The notes under the pieces: generated by a model
The model's input: the letters and a program-made list of their open reading frames with translations, nothing else
The model's database searches: none
Told to the model about the DNA's origin: nothing
Program-made: the position numbers and the translations under genes
Shown here: positions 1 through 10,524 of the stretch, one piece after another
Position numbering within the stretch: the first letter of the stretch is position 1
Layout: the number at the start of each line of letters is the position of its first letter
DNA from: Pictodentalium vernedei
Lineage: Eukaryota > Mollusca > Scaphopoda > Dentaliida > Dentaliidae
Length of the DNA: 64,000 nucleotides
NCBI GenBank assembly: GCA_031216915.1
Contig: CM062297.1
Coordinates: forward strand, 177,496,356 to 177,560,355
Reading direction: 5' to 3'

Positions 1-100
1 AAAAAATAAAATTTGAATAGCAAATTTTGTATATCACGAGTGCAGATATGGTAGATTCGTTAGGTAAACTGTTAACAAAAAATGGCTCCGACTGTTTTGC

Positions 101-267
101 ATCTAAGCATTGCCATTCCATCGACAGTCGGGCTGCATGCGTGATATCACTCTAGTTTTATCTTATTTTTTATATTTTTGCCTAAAAGTTTGTGGTTAAA
201 AATCCATTGTGTCTAAGCATTGCCATTGCTGGGACAGTCGGGCTGCATGCATGACATCACTCTAGTT
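101..267. repeat. Two direct copies of a ~57-bp unit, 110 bp apart
   Basis: TCTAAGCATTGCCATT...GACAGTCGGGCTGCATGC...CACTCTAGTT occurs at 101-157 and again at 211-267 with few differences. The intervening sequence is AT-rich and not obviously shared. Origin unknown; possibly two units of a satellite-like element core cut by the window edge. Confidence 0.7.
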
Positions 268-270
268 ATA

Positions 271-771
271 TGTAGTTCTGCCAGGTGAGTGCTTACAGGA
301 TCTTTAGAGGCTATAGTTATTATATGCATTTCCTATTTTAAGAAAATCTTTTTATGTTTTAATCCCAAATTAATGCATAGTAATTGCTTTGAATGCCACA
401 AACATTTCAGTTTAAAAGCCGTGAGTGAATGAAGTGCTTCAGCTATGAAATTAGTCATCACCAAAACAAAATAGCTCCCTTAACTTTTCACTGAAAGGTA
501 CTCAGAAATGTTGATGGGTATTAATTTAATGCCACAAATAACAGTAACCACAACTTTTCACCATGGAATAGAAACCGTTTCTCACTTGCATAACATTTTA
601 ATGAGTCTATTTCGTGTACGTTTATACTATTTTTACTGTGAATAACATGCTGTACCAAGAGAAAAACTTGAAAAATGCTGAGTTTTAAATAATGTAATTG
701 AATGTCCACATATTTGCTATTCCTTATATTTTTAGCAGAAGCATATAATAAATACCTAGATTATCATCAAA
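271..771. other. AT-rich intron or intergenic DNA, nothing recognised
   Basis: No coding signal, no repeat heads and no strong hairpin were recognised here. Short frames on either strand have no family features. Confidence 0.5.
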
Positions 772-1054
772 TTTTTTATACCCCCACTCTCGAAGAGAAT
801 GGAGAGGGGGGGGGGGGGGGGTGGAGGGATGGTTACTGAATTGCATCCGTCCATCCATACAGGCGGGCATGAGAGCATACATCCATCCATATGTCCATCC
901 ATCCGCAGGGATATCTCAGCAGTGAGGAGACGGATTTCAATGAAATTTGGTATGATGAATTCTTGTGACCAGCCGCCCCAGCAGGTGTTATAAAAATGTT
1001 GCCAGCATATTTTTCTCCAGAGTTATGGTCCTTACTTTGTCAATTTTTCATGAT
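772..1054 (+). mobile_element. TATACCCC hairpin-headed element with CATCC repeats
   Basis: It starts with a T-rich run, then TATACCCCCACTCTCGAAGA and a complementary GAATGGAGAGGGGG run that can fold back. CATCCGTCCATCC-type repeats follow, then a body with AATTTGGTATGATG and TCCAGAGTTATGG, phrases that recur after other heads in this window. Same structural class as copies near 5069, 5700, 5840, 14007, 41468 and 49993. A non-autonomous, Helitron-associated origin is inference. Confidence 0.6.
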
Positions 1055-1873
1055 TTTTAGCTCAACTTTGACGTAGTCAAATTTGAGGTTTTGTCATGGC
1101 CTGTTGTCCATCTGGACGTCTGAGCATCCGCCAACATTTCAATATGGCTCGGGCTAGAGGCCGTATTTATGAACTGATCTTTACAAAAGTTCTTGGGTAC
1201 CTTTGTTATCACTGTGGGACAAGAACGAGTGTTTTGGGGTGCGGTCTGAAATTCAGGATGGCCGCTGACAGCCATTTTGTACCGAAATTAGTGCAATCAG
1301 TTTTTTGTACGGAACTTCTGTATGAAAGTTCTGATTTCAATAAATGTTTGTATGAATGTTTAGTAACATGGAATACATCACATATAAAACAGGTTTTTTT
1401 CTTGTGCAGAAACTATGCAAATTAGATGAACTTGGATTTATTCAGTGCTACTTATACACAATAAGTACACATGTCAATACGACTAGGGCTAGAGGCTGTA
1501 TTTATGAACCGATCTTCACAAAAGTTCTTGGGCACCTTTGTTATCACCTTGGGATGAGAAAGAGTGTTTCTGGGTGCGGTCTGAAATTTCAAGATGGCCG
1601 CCGGCGGCCATTTAGACAAACTTTGATTTATTCAGTGCTACTTATACACAGTAAGTGCACATTTCATTACAGCTCTGGCTAGAGGCATCTGTCACCCACC
1701 TTTACAATACTTTACGTGTACATTTGTTACAGGCTACGGTCAGTATTTATGTATAAACCTTTTCAATACTTTGCATGTACCTTTGTTATCAGGTCATTAC
1801 CTCGATGTGTGTCATTGCTGTGTCACATACTATACAAGTACATGTCTTACACAAGTTGAGCTACACTTTCATT
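1055..1873 (+). mobile_element. TTTTAGCTCA hairpin-headed element (HINE/pearl-like), copy 1
   Basis: The head TTTTAGCTCAACTTTGACG with TAGTCAAATTTGAGGT folds into a short stem. A GTCC/CATCC stretch follows, then a body repeated in part at about 1480-1610 (CTAGAGGC.GTATTTATGAAC, GTTCTTGGG.ACCTTTGTTA). It ends near ACAAGTTGAGCTACACTTTC, an inverted counterpart of the head seen at the right end of other copies. The first part is closely matched by 61408-61655. I see no coding capacity. Confidence 0.65.
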
Positions 1874-1953
1874 TGGTCCTTGGTTTTTAATTCATTTATG
1901 CTTCATTTGTCTAGCACTGCAGAGGGGGGTATAATTGCCTTCAGCAATAGCTC

Positions 1954-2210
1954 TTTTTATCCTCCCGCAAGGGAGACCTCTGTGCATCCATCCATGCATC
2001 CATCCAACCAAACTTTGTGGCATAAGTTGAACAATAGTTAACAGATTTCACTTCTTTTTGGTATTAGCAACAACAGTGCCTATGTCAAGGTGACAATAGA
2101 CAAATCATCTGGACAGTGATTTCTAGTCAGGTCTTGGCGAGAAATAACTGCTGAGCAACTGGACAGGAAGTTGTCTAGTGGGAATTCAGGACAGTTGCCA
2201 GACCATTGAG
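1954..2210 (+). repeat. Probable short hairpin-headed element
   Basis: TTTTTATCCTCCCGCAAGGG followed by GAGACCTCTGTGCATCCATC resembles the other pyrimidine-rich heads followed by CATCC repeats. The 3' boundary is not visible. Confidence 0.4.
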
Positions 2211-2923
2211 GGTTAACTGAAAAAAAAGTCAGCCACTTTATGAAAATGAACATTTCAACTTATCAAGCCTCAACAGGGCCCTAGAAATAGCCAAAGGAGG
2301 AAAGTTTGGAAATTCAGACGGTTTAAGTATTCAACGATTTCTTCGGTTTGGTTTTTTGGTTTCCCCATGATTTCGGTATCAGTTCATTTTTTTCGGTATG
2401 TTGCCCATCTTGAGCATATGTGGAAAGGATTTTTTGAGTTAGAAAATATTTCCAATGTCATGACCCTTTTTATGGCAATATTTCTATCCTTAAAGTTTTT
2501 GCACTCAACTCCTGCATTTTAAAAAACATTTTACGAAATTTTCTGGGATTTTTTATTATTATGCCCCGACCCTCTCGTGAGTCGTTATGTTTTCACCATG
2601 TCCAATCGTCGTCTATCTGTTAACATTTGGTTTCCATCCAATAACTAAAGAACCGCTTATTTGATCAAATCATAATTTTAGAGGTTACTTGTGATTGACT
2701 AGACGATGCTTCCTTTCAATTTTGATCCAGCTAGCCAATTCAATATGTCCATCGGAGCATATGCCACGCTTCGTGTTGCTGTTGTTCAACAAATTTTGTC
2801 AGAGTTATGGATGTTTTCAGCTGGATTTCTACCAAAAAGGTTTGTCTTCCTAACTCTTACATTTTTTTTATTGTATTGTTAAAAAAATTAGCATAGAGCA
2901 TGTTTCATGTATTAGCATCAACA
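2211..2923. other. Mostly unassigned DNA with one TATGCCCC head at ~2570
   Basis: Apart from TTATTATGCCCCGACCCTCT followed by a GTCCATCGTC-like body at about 2567-2800, which looks like a worn hairpin-headed element, nothing was recognised. No coding signal. Confidence 0.4.
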
Positions 2924-3267
2924 GAGGCGCAGTGGCTCAGTAGGTATAGGTTGCAGGCTGCATGCCGAGAGGTCCTTAGTTCGCATCTCACCTGTGGCAA
3001 CCACGTTGTGTCCTTGGGTAAGACACTTCACCCCCATTGCCCACTTGGGGCACAGTGGCATTGTGTACTAAGGTGTACAGCACATCTTCAACCAATGCTA
3101 ACCCTGCTTGTGTGTTAGTATGTTGGAGAGCTGACAGTTGCTCACCATTGTTTGGTGGTTCTCTCCGGGTACTCTGGCTTCCTCCACCCATAAAACTGTT
3201 GTGGTCATGATAAGCCATTGTGCAGAAATATGTGACCTTAAACACCAATAAATAAATAAATAAACAA
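2924..3267 (+). mobile_element. tRNA-headed SINE
   Basis: A tRNA-like promoter is visible: A box TGGCTCAGTAGG at 2933-2944 and B box GTTCGCATCTC at 2979-2989. The body contains TTGTGTCCTTGGGTAAGACA and GGTTCTCTCCGGGTACTCTG, and the tail is CACCAATAAATAAATAAATA. The imperfect flanks ATTAGCATCAACA (2911-2923) and ATTAGTATTAACA (from 3268) fit a 13-bp target-site duplication with two changes. Such elements are copied by a LINE reverse transcriptase in trans. It shares body and tail with the 5S-headed SINE at 7375-7770. Confidence 0.85.
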
Positions 3268-3797
3268 TTAGTATTAACAATGTTATAAAATTTAAAATGA
3301 GCAACTTCGTACAAGCCAGAAACTAGTGAAAGCAAAACTTAATGACCTTGATTCTTTGCTTCAAGTCTATTTTTAGCCATCTACAGATCTTCCGCTTGGA
3401 CTGGATTGACAATTTTATCTGAGTAGTTGTCATAAACAAATACATTTAGAAGGTACATTTTATTTTGAGAGATGTTTTTTAAAAATGTATGAGTACGTTT
3501 ATTTTAGGCACTATATTGGCTGTTGACAGGAACTATTTTCTATCAGACGCTACATTGTTTTTGTTACCTTTTAAAAGTAGACTGCAACCGAATTATGGTT
3601 ATGCAAGGCAATGCGATGCAGATAAGCCAACTCGATATCCTGCCTGGGTATAAATAAGTCTGCTTTATGAACGGAATAAATGTGAGAATTGAATCATGAC
3701 TGTTTGAAATTCATGTGGTGATGAAACAAATTGATCATGCACAAACAAATTGATATTGTTAATTAAATATTTATCACTGGCAAAGTGACTATTCACT
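3268..3797. other. AT-rich DNA, nothing recognised
   Basis: No exon, repeat head or strong fold-back seen between the SINE and the first MITE. Confidence 0.5.
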
Positions 3798-4030
3798 TAA
3801 CCCTTAAGGGGCTAATTCCAACTTGGATTATTTTTCACTGTAATAGAACCGGGGCCTCAACATGCTGTATCTGTGTAAACACACAGGTTACATCGTGGCA
3901 GTTTCTTGGCAAGTCTTGGCTGCCTACATAGGCAGCCAAGACTTGCCTAGAAACTACTGCAGAGGCAGTGGGTGTAGACTGTAAAAGTGAAGCAAAAATA
4001 TATAAAAATCACTAGACCTTTAAGGGTTAA
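3798..4030. mobile_element. Palindromic MITE, family 3, copy 1
   Basis: Ends TTAACCCTTAA... and ...TTTAAGGGTTAA are inverted repeats. The centre (3908-3947) is a perfect 17-bp palindromic stem, GGCAAGTCTTGGCTGCC with its complement around a TACATA loop. About 233 bp and non-coding. Copy 2 lies about 95 bp downstream in the opposite orientation. Confidence 0.8.
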
Positions 4031-4123
4031 TAGGGTTTTACTTTCCAATCACCTTGTTATTGTGAAGATCCTGTGAAAAATTGGAATATCTTGTGGTAGC
4101 GTGGAATCTGATTTCACTACTTT

Positions 4124-4358
4124 TTAACTGAAAGGTCCGAGAGATTTTTAAATATTTTTGCTACACTTTGACAGTCTACATCGTGTGGGTTTGCTGTTGT
4201 TTTTTGGCAAGTCTTGGTGTACTGCCAAGACTTGCCTAAAAACAATTACTAAGGTACTTAAAATGTAACTTGTGAGTTAACCCAAAGACTGCATGTAGGG
4301 GCACCAGTTCTGTTGCTAAAAATGTGATCAAAGTTGGAATTAATCCATTAAGGGTTAA
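4124..4358. mobile_element. Palindromic MITE, family 3, copy 2
   Basis: Reverse-oriented relative of the element at 3798-4030: the TTTTGCTACACTTTGACAG segment and the central GGCAAGTCTTGG...CCAAGACTTGCC stem match the complement of copy 1. The right end reads ATTAAGGGTTAA. The left terminus is worn. It ends 62 bp before an NDST exon. Confidence 0.75.
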
Positions 4359-4420
4359 ATTTCCATTGACCAGTGTTGTCTCTGTTATCACACAGTAATT
4401 TATTGTTTTTTTTCTTTCAG

Positions 4421-4604
4421 ATCAATATTTTCATGACACATTTAGCAAATTATGGTAATGACCGTCTTGCTTTATATACCTTTGAGAGTGTCATAAAATT
4501 TGTACAGTGCTGGACAAATCTTAAATTAAAATCGGTACCCCCCATACCACTTAGCGCAGACATATTTTGATATGTATCCTGAGGAAACTGATCCACTGTG
4601 GCAG
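4421..4604 (+). CDS. NDST: NDST exon: linker before sulfotransferase domain, with 1-bp frame break
   Basis: The acceptor is a pyrimidine tract ending TTTCTTTCAG and the donor is CAG|GTAAGT. The frame opens with [20 protein letters not shown], the strongly conserved NDST segment that joins the deacetylase and sulfotransferase halves. After SVPP the frame is lost at a run of six C (4538-4543). The +1 frame then reads [18 protein letters not shown] up to the donor, which is again NDST-like. The exon is 184 bp, but both its start and the next exon's start are in phase 0, so 183 is expected. One C is therefore extra. It is either a homopolymer sequencing or assembly error or a real inactivating mutation; the intact downstream exons favour error. 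Exon identity is sure, the status of the frameshift is not. Confidence 0.93.
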
Positions 4605-5068
4605 GTAAGTAATTTGTTCCTATAATTGCAAAGGTTTATTGAAAACAGTTTCTGGGCTCAAAATCAAGAACGCTTTGACTTAGGATCATTTGTTGTGCTC
4701 AGTAATGGGCTCCATCACAAAAGTATCTAGTTGGGTTAAGTGACTTTTTTGATTACAAATGTTATGTATAGCTGTTCGGTTGTTAATAGTTGCATTGGTT
4801 TTGGTGTTGGTTGTGATTAAAGAATCGAGCATCGGTTCCAGATTTGTGTTTTATTGCTAGTCACTTAAAGAAACAGAAAAAATACAACAAAATACTGAAA
4901 AAAACAACAAAATACTGAAACTAATGAAACTAACACTTTTGAAAGTAATAGGCTTTCCAGAGAAGCCATGATATGTGATGTGATGTTACATGTACATACA
5001 GTATACAGGACAAGCAACATTCTCTACTAATGTGTACCCCCCCCCCCCTCCACCCCCCTGCTTGTTTT
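4605..5068. other. Intron DNA, nothing recognised
   Basis: AT-rich intronic sequence following the donor at 4605. Only a short A-rich direct repeat (AACAACAAAATACTGAAA, near 4883-4920) and a C-rich tract at about 5038-5058 stand out. Confidence 0.5.
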
Positions 5069-5690
5069 TATACCCCCACTTTCGAAGAAAATGAGGGGGG
5101 GGGGGTATACTGGATTACATGCATCCGTCTGTGCGTCCGTCTGTCTGTGCATCCATCTCTCCGTCCGTCCATCCGTCCGTCCGTGTGTAAGTCGATCCGA
5201 GAATATTTATAACTTTCATAACTTAAGTAAATTATTATTATGGAACTTGGTATGTAATTAAATTGCAATATTTCCCAAGACTAGAATGATTTTTGGTCTT
5301 GTCAGATTATTTATTCATTTTTTTATTACTTGTTCACTTTGAAATTGTGTCCGTCCGAGCCAAATTTTGTCTTTTCAGCCTCTATCTCGGGTATCGAATG
5401 GTCTATTGCAATGAAATTTGCTGTGAACACAGCTTATGGTATAGGCTTTAAAAAAAGGATTCAACGATATTTCTCACATTCTTCTTTTTAGAGTTAAACC
5501 CCCTTTTTTGACTTAGAAATTGTAGGAAATAGACATTATTTGTCTGTTCAGTCTGTATCTCAGGTATGGGTTATCGGATTTCAGTGAACTATGGCATGCA
5601 GTTTGCCTATGACAAAGGCTTCTGCCTCCTTGCATAAAACTTCCAAACACCAAACACTTTACCATACCTTTTGACTTAGAAATTGTTGAA
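5069..5690 (+). mobile_element. TATACCCC hairpin-headed element with GTCC/CATCC array
   Basis: Head TTATACCCCCACTTTCGAAG paired with AAAATGAGGGGGG, then TATACTGGATTACATGCATC and a run of GTCCGTC/CATCC repeats to about 5190. The body contains ATTTATAACTTTCATAACTT and repeats such as TCTCGGGTATCGAATGG / TCTCAGGTATGGG. The same head and first body segment return at 5700 and 5840. Confidence 0.65.
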
Positions 5691-5990
5691 ATTGTTGAAA
5701 ACTTTCGAAGAAAATGGGGGGGGGATACTGGATTACATGTGTCCGCCTGTGTGTCCGTCTGTCCATCTTTGCGGCTGTGTGTGATTCCGTCCGAGAATAT
5801 TCATAACTTTCATAACTTAAGTAAATTATTATTATTATACCCCCACTTTCGAAGAAAATGGGAGGGGGGGGGGGGGAAACTGGATTACATGCGTCTGCAT
5901 GTCCGTGCATCCATCTGTTTGTGTGTGAGTCCGTCCGAGAATACCACGTGGTGGTATGCACCGGACGACAGTCCAGCTCTTGTTGAGTTT
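5691..5990 (+). mobile_element. Two further TATACCCC-type heads in tandem
   Basis: A truncated head (ACTTTCGAAGAAAATGGGGG, about 5700) with the GGATTACATG.GTCCGCCTGT and ATTCATAACTTTCATAACTT segments is followed at 5838 by a complete head, TATACCCCCACTTTCGAAGA, and the same segments up to GAGTCCGTCCGAGAATA. This looks like serial insertion or tandem duplication of the same element type. Confidence 0.6.
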
Positions 5991-6169
5991 GACTACATTT
6001 GATATGCAGGCAAAACAACGCAACTGATGACTGTAACTATCATTCTCGGTGTGCTGAAATTTTGAGTCATGTACTGATGATCACACTACTTGTTCTAAAC
6101 ATATGTATGGGTCGCCTCAGAAACTGCTGCAGCAGTTTAATCTATAATTTATAGATTTTCTTGCATGGT

Positions 6170-6430
6170 TTAACCCTTTACCCAACATAACAGCCAGAGC
6201 CTGCCCGTAATATAAGCAAAAGTCTCTCTACCATCTCATTAATTTTTCATTTTTTTCTTCCAAACCATAGCTTATGACCGCTTATAGTAACAACTTTCGA
6301 TGGGTCACAAGTTATGGTTTGGGAGAAATGAAAAGGATAATGTTCAATGTTTATGAAAGGATTATGAAATAAGACAAAAATTGTGATAATTGAGAATATG
6401 TTAATATCTGTTCACTGTATGCTGTTTTCA
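6170..6430. mobile_element. Palindromic MITE, TAACCCTTTACCCAAC type, worn
   Basis: The left end TTTAACCCTTTACCCAAC matches family 2 MITEs. The centre forms a stem from CCAAACCATAGCTTATGACC and GGTCACAAGTTATGGTTTGG. The right third (about 6320-6425) reappears in inverse orientation at 9345-9445. The right terminus is not clear. Confidence 0.6.
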
Positions 6431-6973
6431 AAAAGAATAATTGAGGTGTAGACTGTACTAAAGAATTAAGACCTGGGTTGATGTGGCCCTAACAGTTAAT
6501 GTTGACACACCCTGAATAGTCACTCCTGGGCTCAAGGCTGCTGCAAAGCTAGAGATTTTGCCATTTTCTGTCTGTATTTCGAAGTTATGAAATATAGATG
6601 TGAAAGAGCAGATTCCTACTAGCCAGTCACTACTCCAAGAAAATACCAAGAAGATTTAAGAGTTTATAAATTTGAATTATAATGTTTTAATTTCAAGGTC
6701 CTGTTGAAAAGATGAAACCTTTGATACTCACCTTGCAAACTGATGGGTACAAAGAACATTTCAGTTCTATTCACAGGAGTTATGGAAATTTTTTCCATAA
6801 TTTTTTAATGATTAACTTGTCAAGGTGATATTGAATGTATAATGTACAGTAATTATTTTGGAACTGGAAGTTTATATACCATTAATATGGATGTTTGATT
6901 GAGAGGTTTTTAGTTACATGTGTCCTGTTTTGAGTTTCTTTCATCTTTTTTTTGTTTGTTTCTTTTTTTGTAG
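6431..6973. other. Intron DNA up to NDST acceptor, nothing recognised
   Basis: AT-rich intron ending in a T-rich tract and TAG. No repeats recognised. Confidence 0.5.
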
Positions 6974-7070
6974 AATCCCTGTGAGTATAAGCGACATGTT
7001 TCAATATGGTCTGCCAATAAAACGTGCGACAAACTTCCTAAATTTCTAGTCGTTGGCCCACAGAAAACAG
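6974..7070 (+). CDS. NDST: NDST exon: PAPS 5'-phosphosulfate binding loop
   Basis: Acceptor TTTTTTTGTAG and donor ACAG|GTGAGT. The exon enters in phase 0 as [20 protein letters not shown] and leaves after the first base of a Gly codon, reading [13 protein letters not shown] across the junction. GPQKTGTT is the sulfotransferase P-loop-like motif that binds the 5'-phosphosulfate of PAPS. Its lysine corresponds to Lys614 of human NDST1, which is required for N-sulfotransferase activity. The paired cysteines flanking the IW motif are also where vertebrate NDSTs have them. No frame damage is seen. The next exon is 9.1 kb away, across an intron made mostly of tandem arrays and SINEs. Confidence 0.95.
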
Positions 7071-7084
7071 GTGAGTATAATATT

Positions 7085-8204
7085 CAGGGCTCGATTTAAC
7101 TGGATTAGCATAGCACTTTGCTCTCCAATTTCTGAATTTTGCTATTCAAGATTTATTAGTTTCAAGTGCTTTTGGATCAACTGCTAATCAATTTTCCAGG
7201 GTGAATAGTAAATTGCTATTCAAAATTTTCAGATTAAATCAAGCCCTGATATTTGAATTCAAAATCTTCTTTAGATTCAGAATCCTTCAATATTTAATAT
7301 ACATCATCCTTATAGAGAGGCCTTATTCAAATTTGTTCAAATCAAGCTTGTGGGTTCATAATCTGGTTTCTTATTTATTTATTGGTGTTTTTTAAGGTCA
7401 CATACTTATGCACAATGGCTAATCATGACCGTGACAATTTTACAGGTGGAGAAAGCCAGAGTACTCGGAGAGAACCACCGAGCAACGACGAGCAGTTGCC
7501 AGCTCCCCAACATCGTAACTCCGCACTGCAGCACAGGCAGGGTTAGATTGGTTGAAGACATGCACACCATTGACTTGCAGTACGCCTTAGTACACGGCGT
7601 CATCGTGCCCCCATGTGGACAATCGGGGTTAAGTGCCTTGCCCAAGGACACGATGCGGGAGTCCGAATCGGTCGCTCAGATGGTCACCCATCCGAGGACT
7701 AACCGGGCTCGATGTTGCTTAACTTCGGTGATCTGACAAGAACCGGTTACCTCATTGGCACCGCGCCCCCATCTGGTTTCTTATGGGAATCCAAATATTA
7801 ACTTAGTGCAATATGAGAAACTTTATTTGAAAACCTTCTTTGTCTGATCTACCTGGTTGAAACTTGTCATATTGGTATTCAGCTTTCTTAGTGGCAGCCA
7901 ATTCAAATTTGTTCAAACCAAGTCCCTGGATTCATATTTGAGCTCCCTGTGTGAGCCCAAATTTTAACTTACTTTCATACGAGGAATGTTCTTTAAAAAT
8001 CTTCTTAAGATCTACCATTCAGAATCTTCTGATATTTGATACACAGCAAAACTCTGGAGGTCAGGTTCAAGTTTTTCAAATGAAGTCCCTTGGTTTTTAT
8101 TTGGGCTCCTTTTGGGATCCCAAATCTTAACTGAGTGCAATGTGAGGAAAATTCTTTTAAAATTCTTCTTTTTCAGATCCACCAGTCAGAATCTTTTCAT
8201 TTTT
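7085..8204 (+). repeat. Degenerate ~165-bp tandem array (AAGTTTGTTCAAATCAAGTC type)
   Basis: Units contain CAAGTTTGTTCAAATCAAGT, GGGCTCCCTATGGGAGCC and CCACCAGTCAGAATCTTTTG. The same unit type recurs at 9500-9770, 10020-10130, 14690-15500, 16440-17290 and near 61900. It is interrupted by a SINE at 7375-7770. Identity between units is modest, so the array is old. It may be the tandem core of an old hairpin-headed element. Confidence 0.7.
7375..7770 (-). mobile_element. 5S rRNA-headed SINE (SINE3-like)
   Basis: Read on the minus strand, the head (about 7770 to 7663) matches 5S rRNA, including its internal promoter: GTTAAGCAACATCGAGCCCG, GGTTAGTCCTCGGATGGGTG. The body follows with TCGTGTCCTTGGGCAAGGCA and GGTTCTCTCCGAGTACTCTG, and the tail is CACCAATAAATAAATAAG. 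The element is flanked by a perfect 14-bp duplication, ATCTGGTTTCTTAT, at 7361-7374 and 7771-7784, the mark of LINE-driven retroposition. It landed inside a unit of the tandem array. Confidence 0.9.
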
Positions 8205-9494
8205 AGCTTAACTTAACAAAGTCAAGATAAGCTATTGCCATCACGCATGCGGAAGTCTGTTAGTCTGTGTGTCTGTTAGTCTGTGAGTCTGTTCACATTT
8301 TCCTTTAGCACAGGCTACACCCTATAGTTTTTGTCCGATCATCATGAAATTTCATATGCAGGTTTGAGGTCATTGTAACTTGGTAGGTTGACTCCATATA
8401 ATGTCTAGATGAGAACGTCCCCCTTTGGTCGCGATTGGTCAACCATGATGGCTGCCCGAGCCCAAAACCCGAAAACCATTAGCACAGTCTACATGTCGTA
8501 TTTATGAAGGGATTTCATTGTAACTTGGTAGGATGCCTCTGTAAAATATCTAGATGAGAACATCCCCTTTTGGTCATGGTCTGTCAACCGTGACGACTGC
8601 CTGAGCCCTAAACCTGAAAACCTTTAGCACAATCTACTGGTCATAATTATGGAGGGATTTCATTGTAACTTGGTAGGTTGACTCCATATAATGTCTAGAT
8701 GAGAACGTCCTCCTTTGGTCGCAATTGGTCAACTGTGATGGCTACAGGTGCCCGAAGCCTGTAAACCTTTAGCACAGTCTACAGGTCGTATTTATGAAGG
8801 GATTTCATTGTAACTTGGTAGGATGACTCCAGATAATGTCTAGATGAGAATGTCCCCATTTAGTCGCGATAATTAAGCCGTGATGGCTGCCCGAGCCCAA
8901 AACTCGAGAACCTTTAGCACAGTGTACAGGTTGTATTTTTGGATGGATTCCATTGTAACTTGGTAGGTTGACTCAGTATAATGTCTAGATGATGACGTTC
9001 CCTTTTGGTTGTGATTGGTCAACTGTGATGGCTACACATGCCCGAAGCACAAAAACCTTTAGCACAGTCTGCAGGCTGTATTTATAAAGGGATTTATGGT
9101 CATGATAAGCCATTGTGCATAAGTATGTGACCTTAAACACCAATAAATAAATAAATAATAAATATGAAGGGATTTCATTGTAACTTGAAAGGATGACTCA
9201 TTTTGGAATAATTTCACTGTAACTTGGTAACTTTCGTTGACATACATTAACTGTGAGAGCCACACACATTAACTGTGCGAGTCACATTAACCCACCCCTC
9301 AATTCTTTAGTACAGTATACACCTCATATTATTTTTATTGAAAACATAACATACAGGGAACAGAAATTAACATATTCCCAATTATCACAATTCTTGTCTT
9401 ATTTCTTAATCCTTTCATAAACATTGAACATTATCCTTTTCATCAAACACAACACACAGACAAGTTAAGCTACAGTGTCATTGACACTTTCATT
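8205..9494 (+). mobile_element. TTTTTAGCTTAAC-headed element with 145-bp tandem core
   Basis: The head AGCTTAACTTAACAAAGTCA with AGATAAGCTA forms a stem, followed by repeated GTCTGTTAGTCTGTG. The core is a regular array: CATTGTAACTTGGTAGG starts at 8371, 8516, 8661, 8806 and 8951, exactly 145 bp apart. The right end reads GACAAGTTAAGCTACAGTGT...CACTTTCATT, inverse to the head. It interrupts the 165-bp array, which resumes after 9494. A SINE tail fragment sits in the last unit. Confidence 0.75.
9097..9162 (+). mobile_element. 5'-truncated SINE (tail fragment)
   Basis: GGTCATGATAAGCCATTGTG through CACCAATAAATAAATAAATA is the 3' end of the SINE body seen at 2924-3267. TATAAAGGGATTT on the left and TATGAAGGGATTT on the right are probable target duplications with one change. 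Confidence 0.75.
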
Positions 9495-9499
9495 AGTAT

Positions 9500-10130
9500 T
9501 CAGCATCCTCAAGGGGTCAGATTCAAGTTTGTTCAATTCAAGTCCATGGGTTCATATTCAGGCTTCCTATGTGAGCCTGAATTGTAACCTAGGGGAATAT
9601 GAGGAATATTATTTAAAATCTTCTTTGGATCCCCCAATCATAATCTTCTGATCCACCTGGCAGAACTTTTCATAATTGGTATACACCATACTTGTGAGGG
9701 CAGATTGAAGTATGCTCAAATCAACTCCATGAGTTCATATTTTGATTCCCAATGGAGCCCAATTTTTATGCCCCGGAAAAAATGTTTGGGGGCATATAGT
9801 GTTTGTCATTTCCATCAGTTTGTCTGTCTTTCCGTCAGGAAGATTTTTGTGTCCGCTCCATAATTCTGAGATGCTTTGTTGGATTTTGTTGAAACTTGGC
9901 ATTCATGTTGCTTGTGGGAGAGGATGTGTCGTGCACAATTTTTGTTTTGTTCGATGGGGGTCAAGGTCACAGATGAAGGTCATAGTTCAGGGGCATCCGT
10001 GGCCGGGCAGTCACTGTTAGTCTTGTTAACTTATTGCAATATGAGGAATATTCCTCAAAGATCTTTTTCAGATCCACCAGACATAATCTTGTTGTTGATA
10101 TTTGGTAAAAAACAAATTTTATTTTAGTCT
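9500..10130 (+). repeat. 165-bp array units interrupted by a TATGCCCC head
   Basis: The AAGTTTGTTCAATTCAAGTC / TTCATATTCAGGCTTCCTAT units resume at about 9500. At 9769 a TTTATGCCCCGGAAAAAATG ... GGGGGCATATAG hairpin head followed by GTCTGTCTTTCCGTC marks another inserted element up to about 10015. One more array unit follows. Confidence 0.55.
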
Positions 10131-10524
10131 GGTGTTCTGTTTTCATTAATGATTGCATCTTTTTGTGCGTGTATAAGGACACACAACCAGAAAGCCCCAA
10201 TTTGTGGAAAAAAAACAATCTCTGTGATGTTCTTGTTGACTTCCATTTCACTCCATTTCTTGACACAACTGATGGCTCCAAGGAATATTTCACTAAATTT
10301 CAACCCAAAGTTTTAACAATTAAGGTGGTCTATCAGACGGAAGTCCTTCTGAGGTTTTTTTTGCGACATATTCTCAAGCCTAATGTAGGGTGTGCCAGGC
10401 CTTACAATTCCTTTAATTTGGGCACCCAGGCACAGAAGACGAAAATTTTGACATTTTCTTTAAACAAGCACAACTTCAAGTCCTGGGGTCCCCAAGGGGA
10501 TCTAACTATCATTATGTCATTAGT
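10131..10524. other. Unassigned intron DNA with a 125-codon open frame
   Basis: The frame at 10163-10540 has no recognisable motif, no splice context and a composition like its surroundings. I do not call it a gene. Nothing else recognised. Confidence 0.5.

Noticed and set aside
840..905. CATCC arrays as coding His/Pro/Ser repeats
   Set aside because: They follow hairpin heads at many sites, vary freely in length, and have no open frame beyond the repeat.
2933..2989. tRNA gene
   Set aside because: A and B boxes are present but the sequence does not close into a cloverleaf and is joined to a SINE body and AATA tail.
1..4420. Upstream NDST deacetylase exon
   Set aside because: I searched for the conserved deacetylase motifs that precede the INIFMTHL exon and found none; the exon must be further upstream.
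7663..7770. 5S rRNA gene
   Set aside because: Diverged and truncated, joined to a SINE body, and enclosed with it by a 14-bp target duplication.
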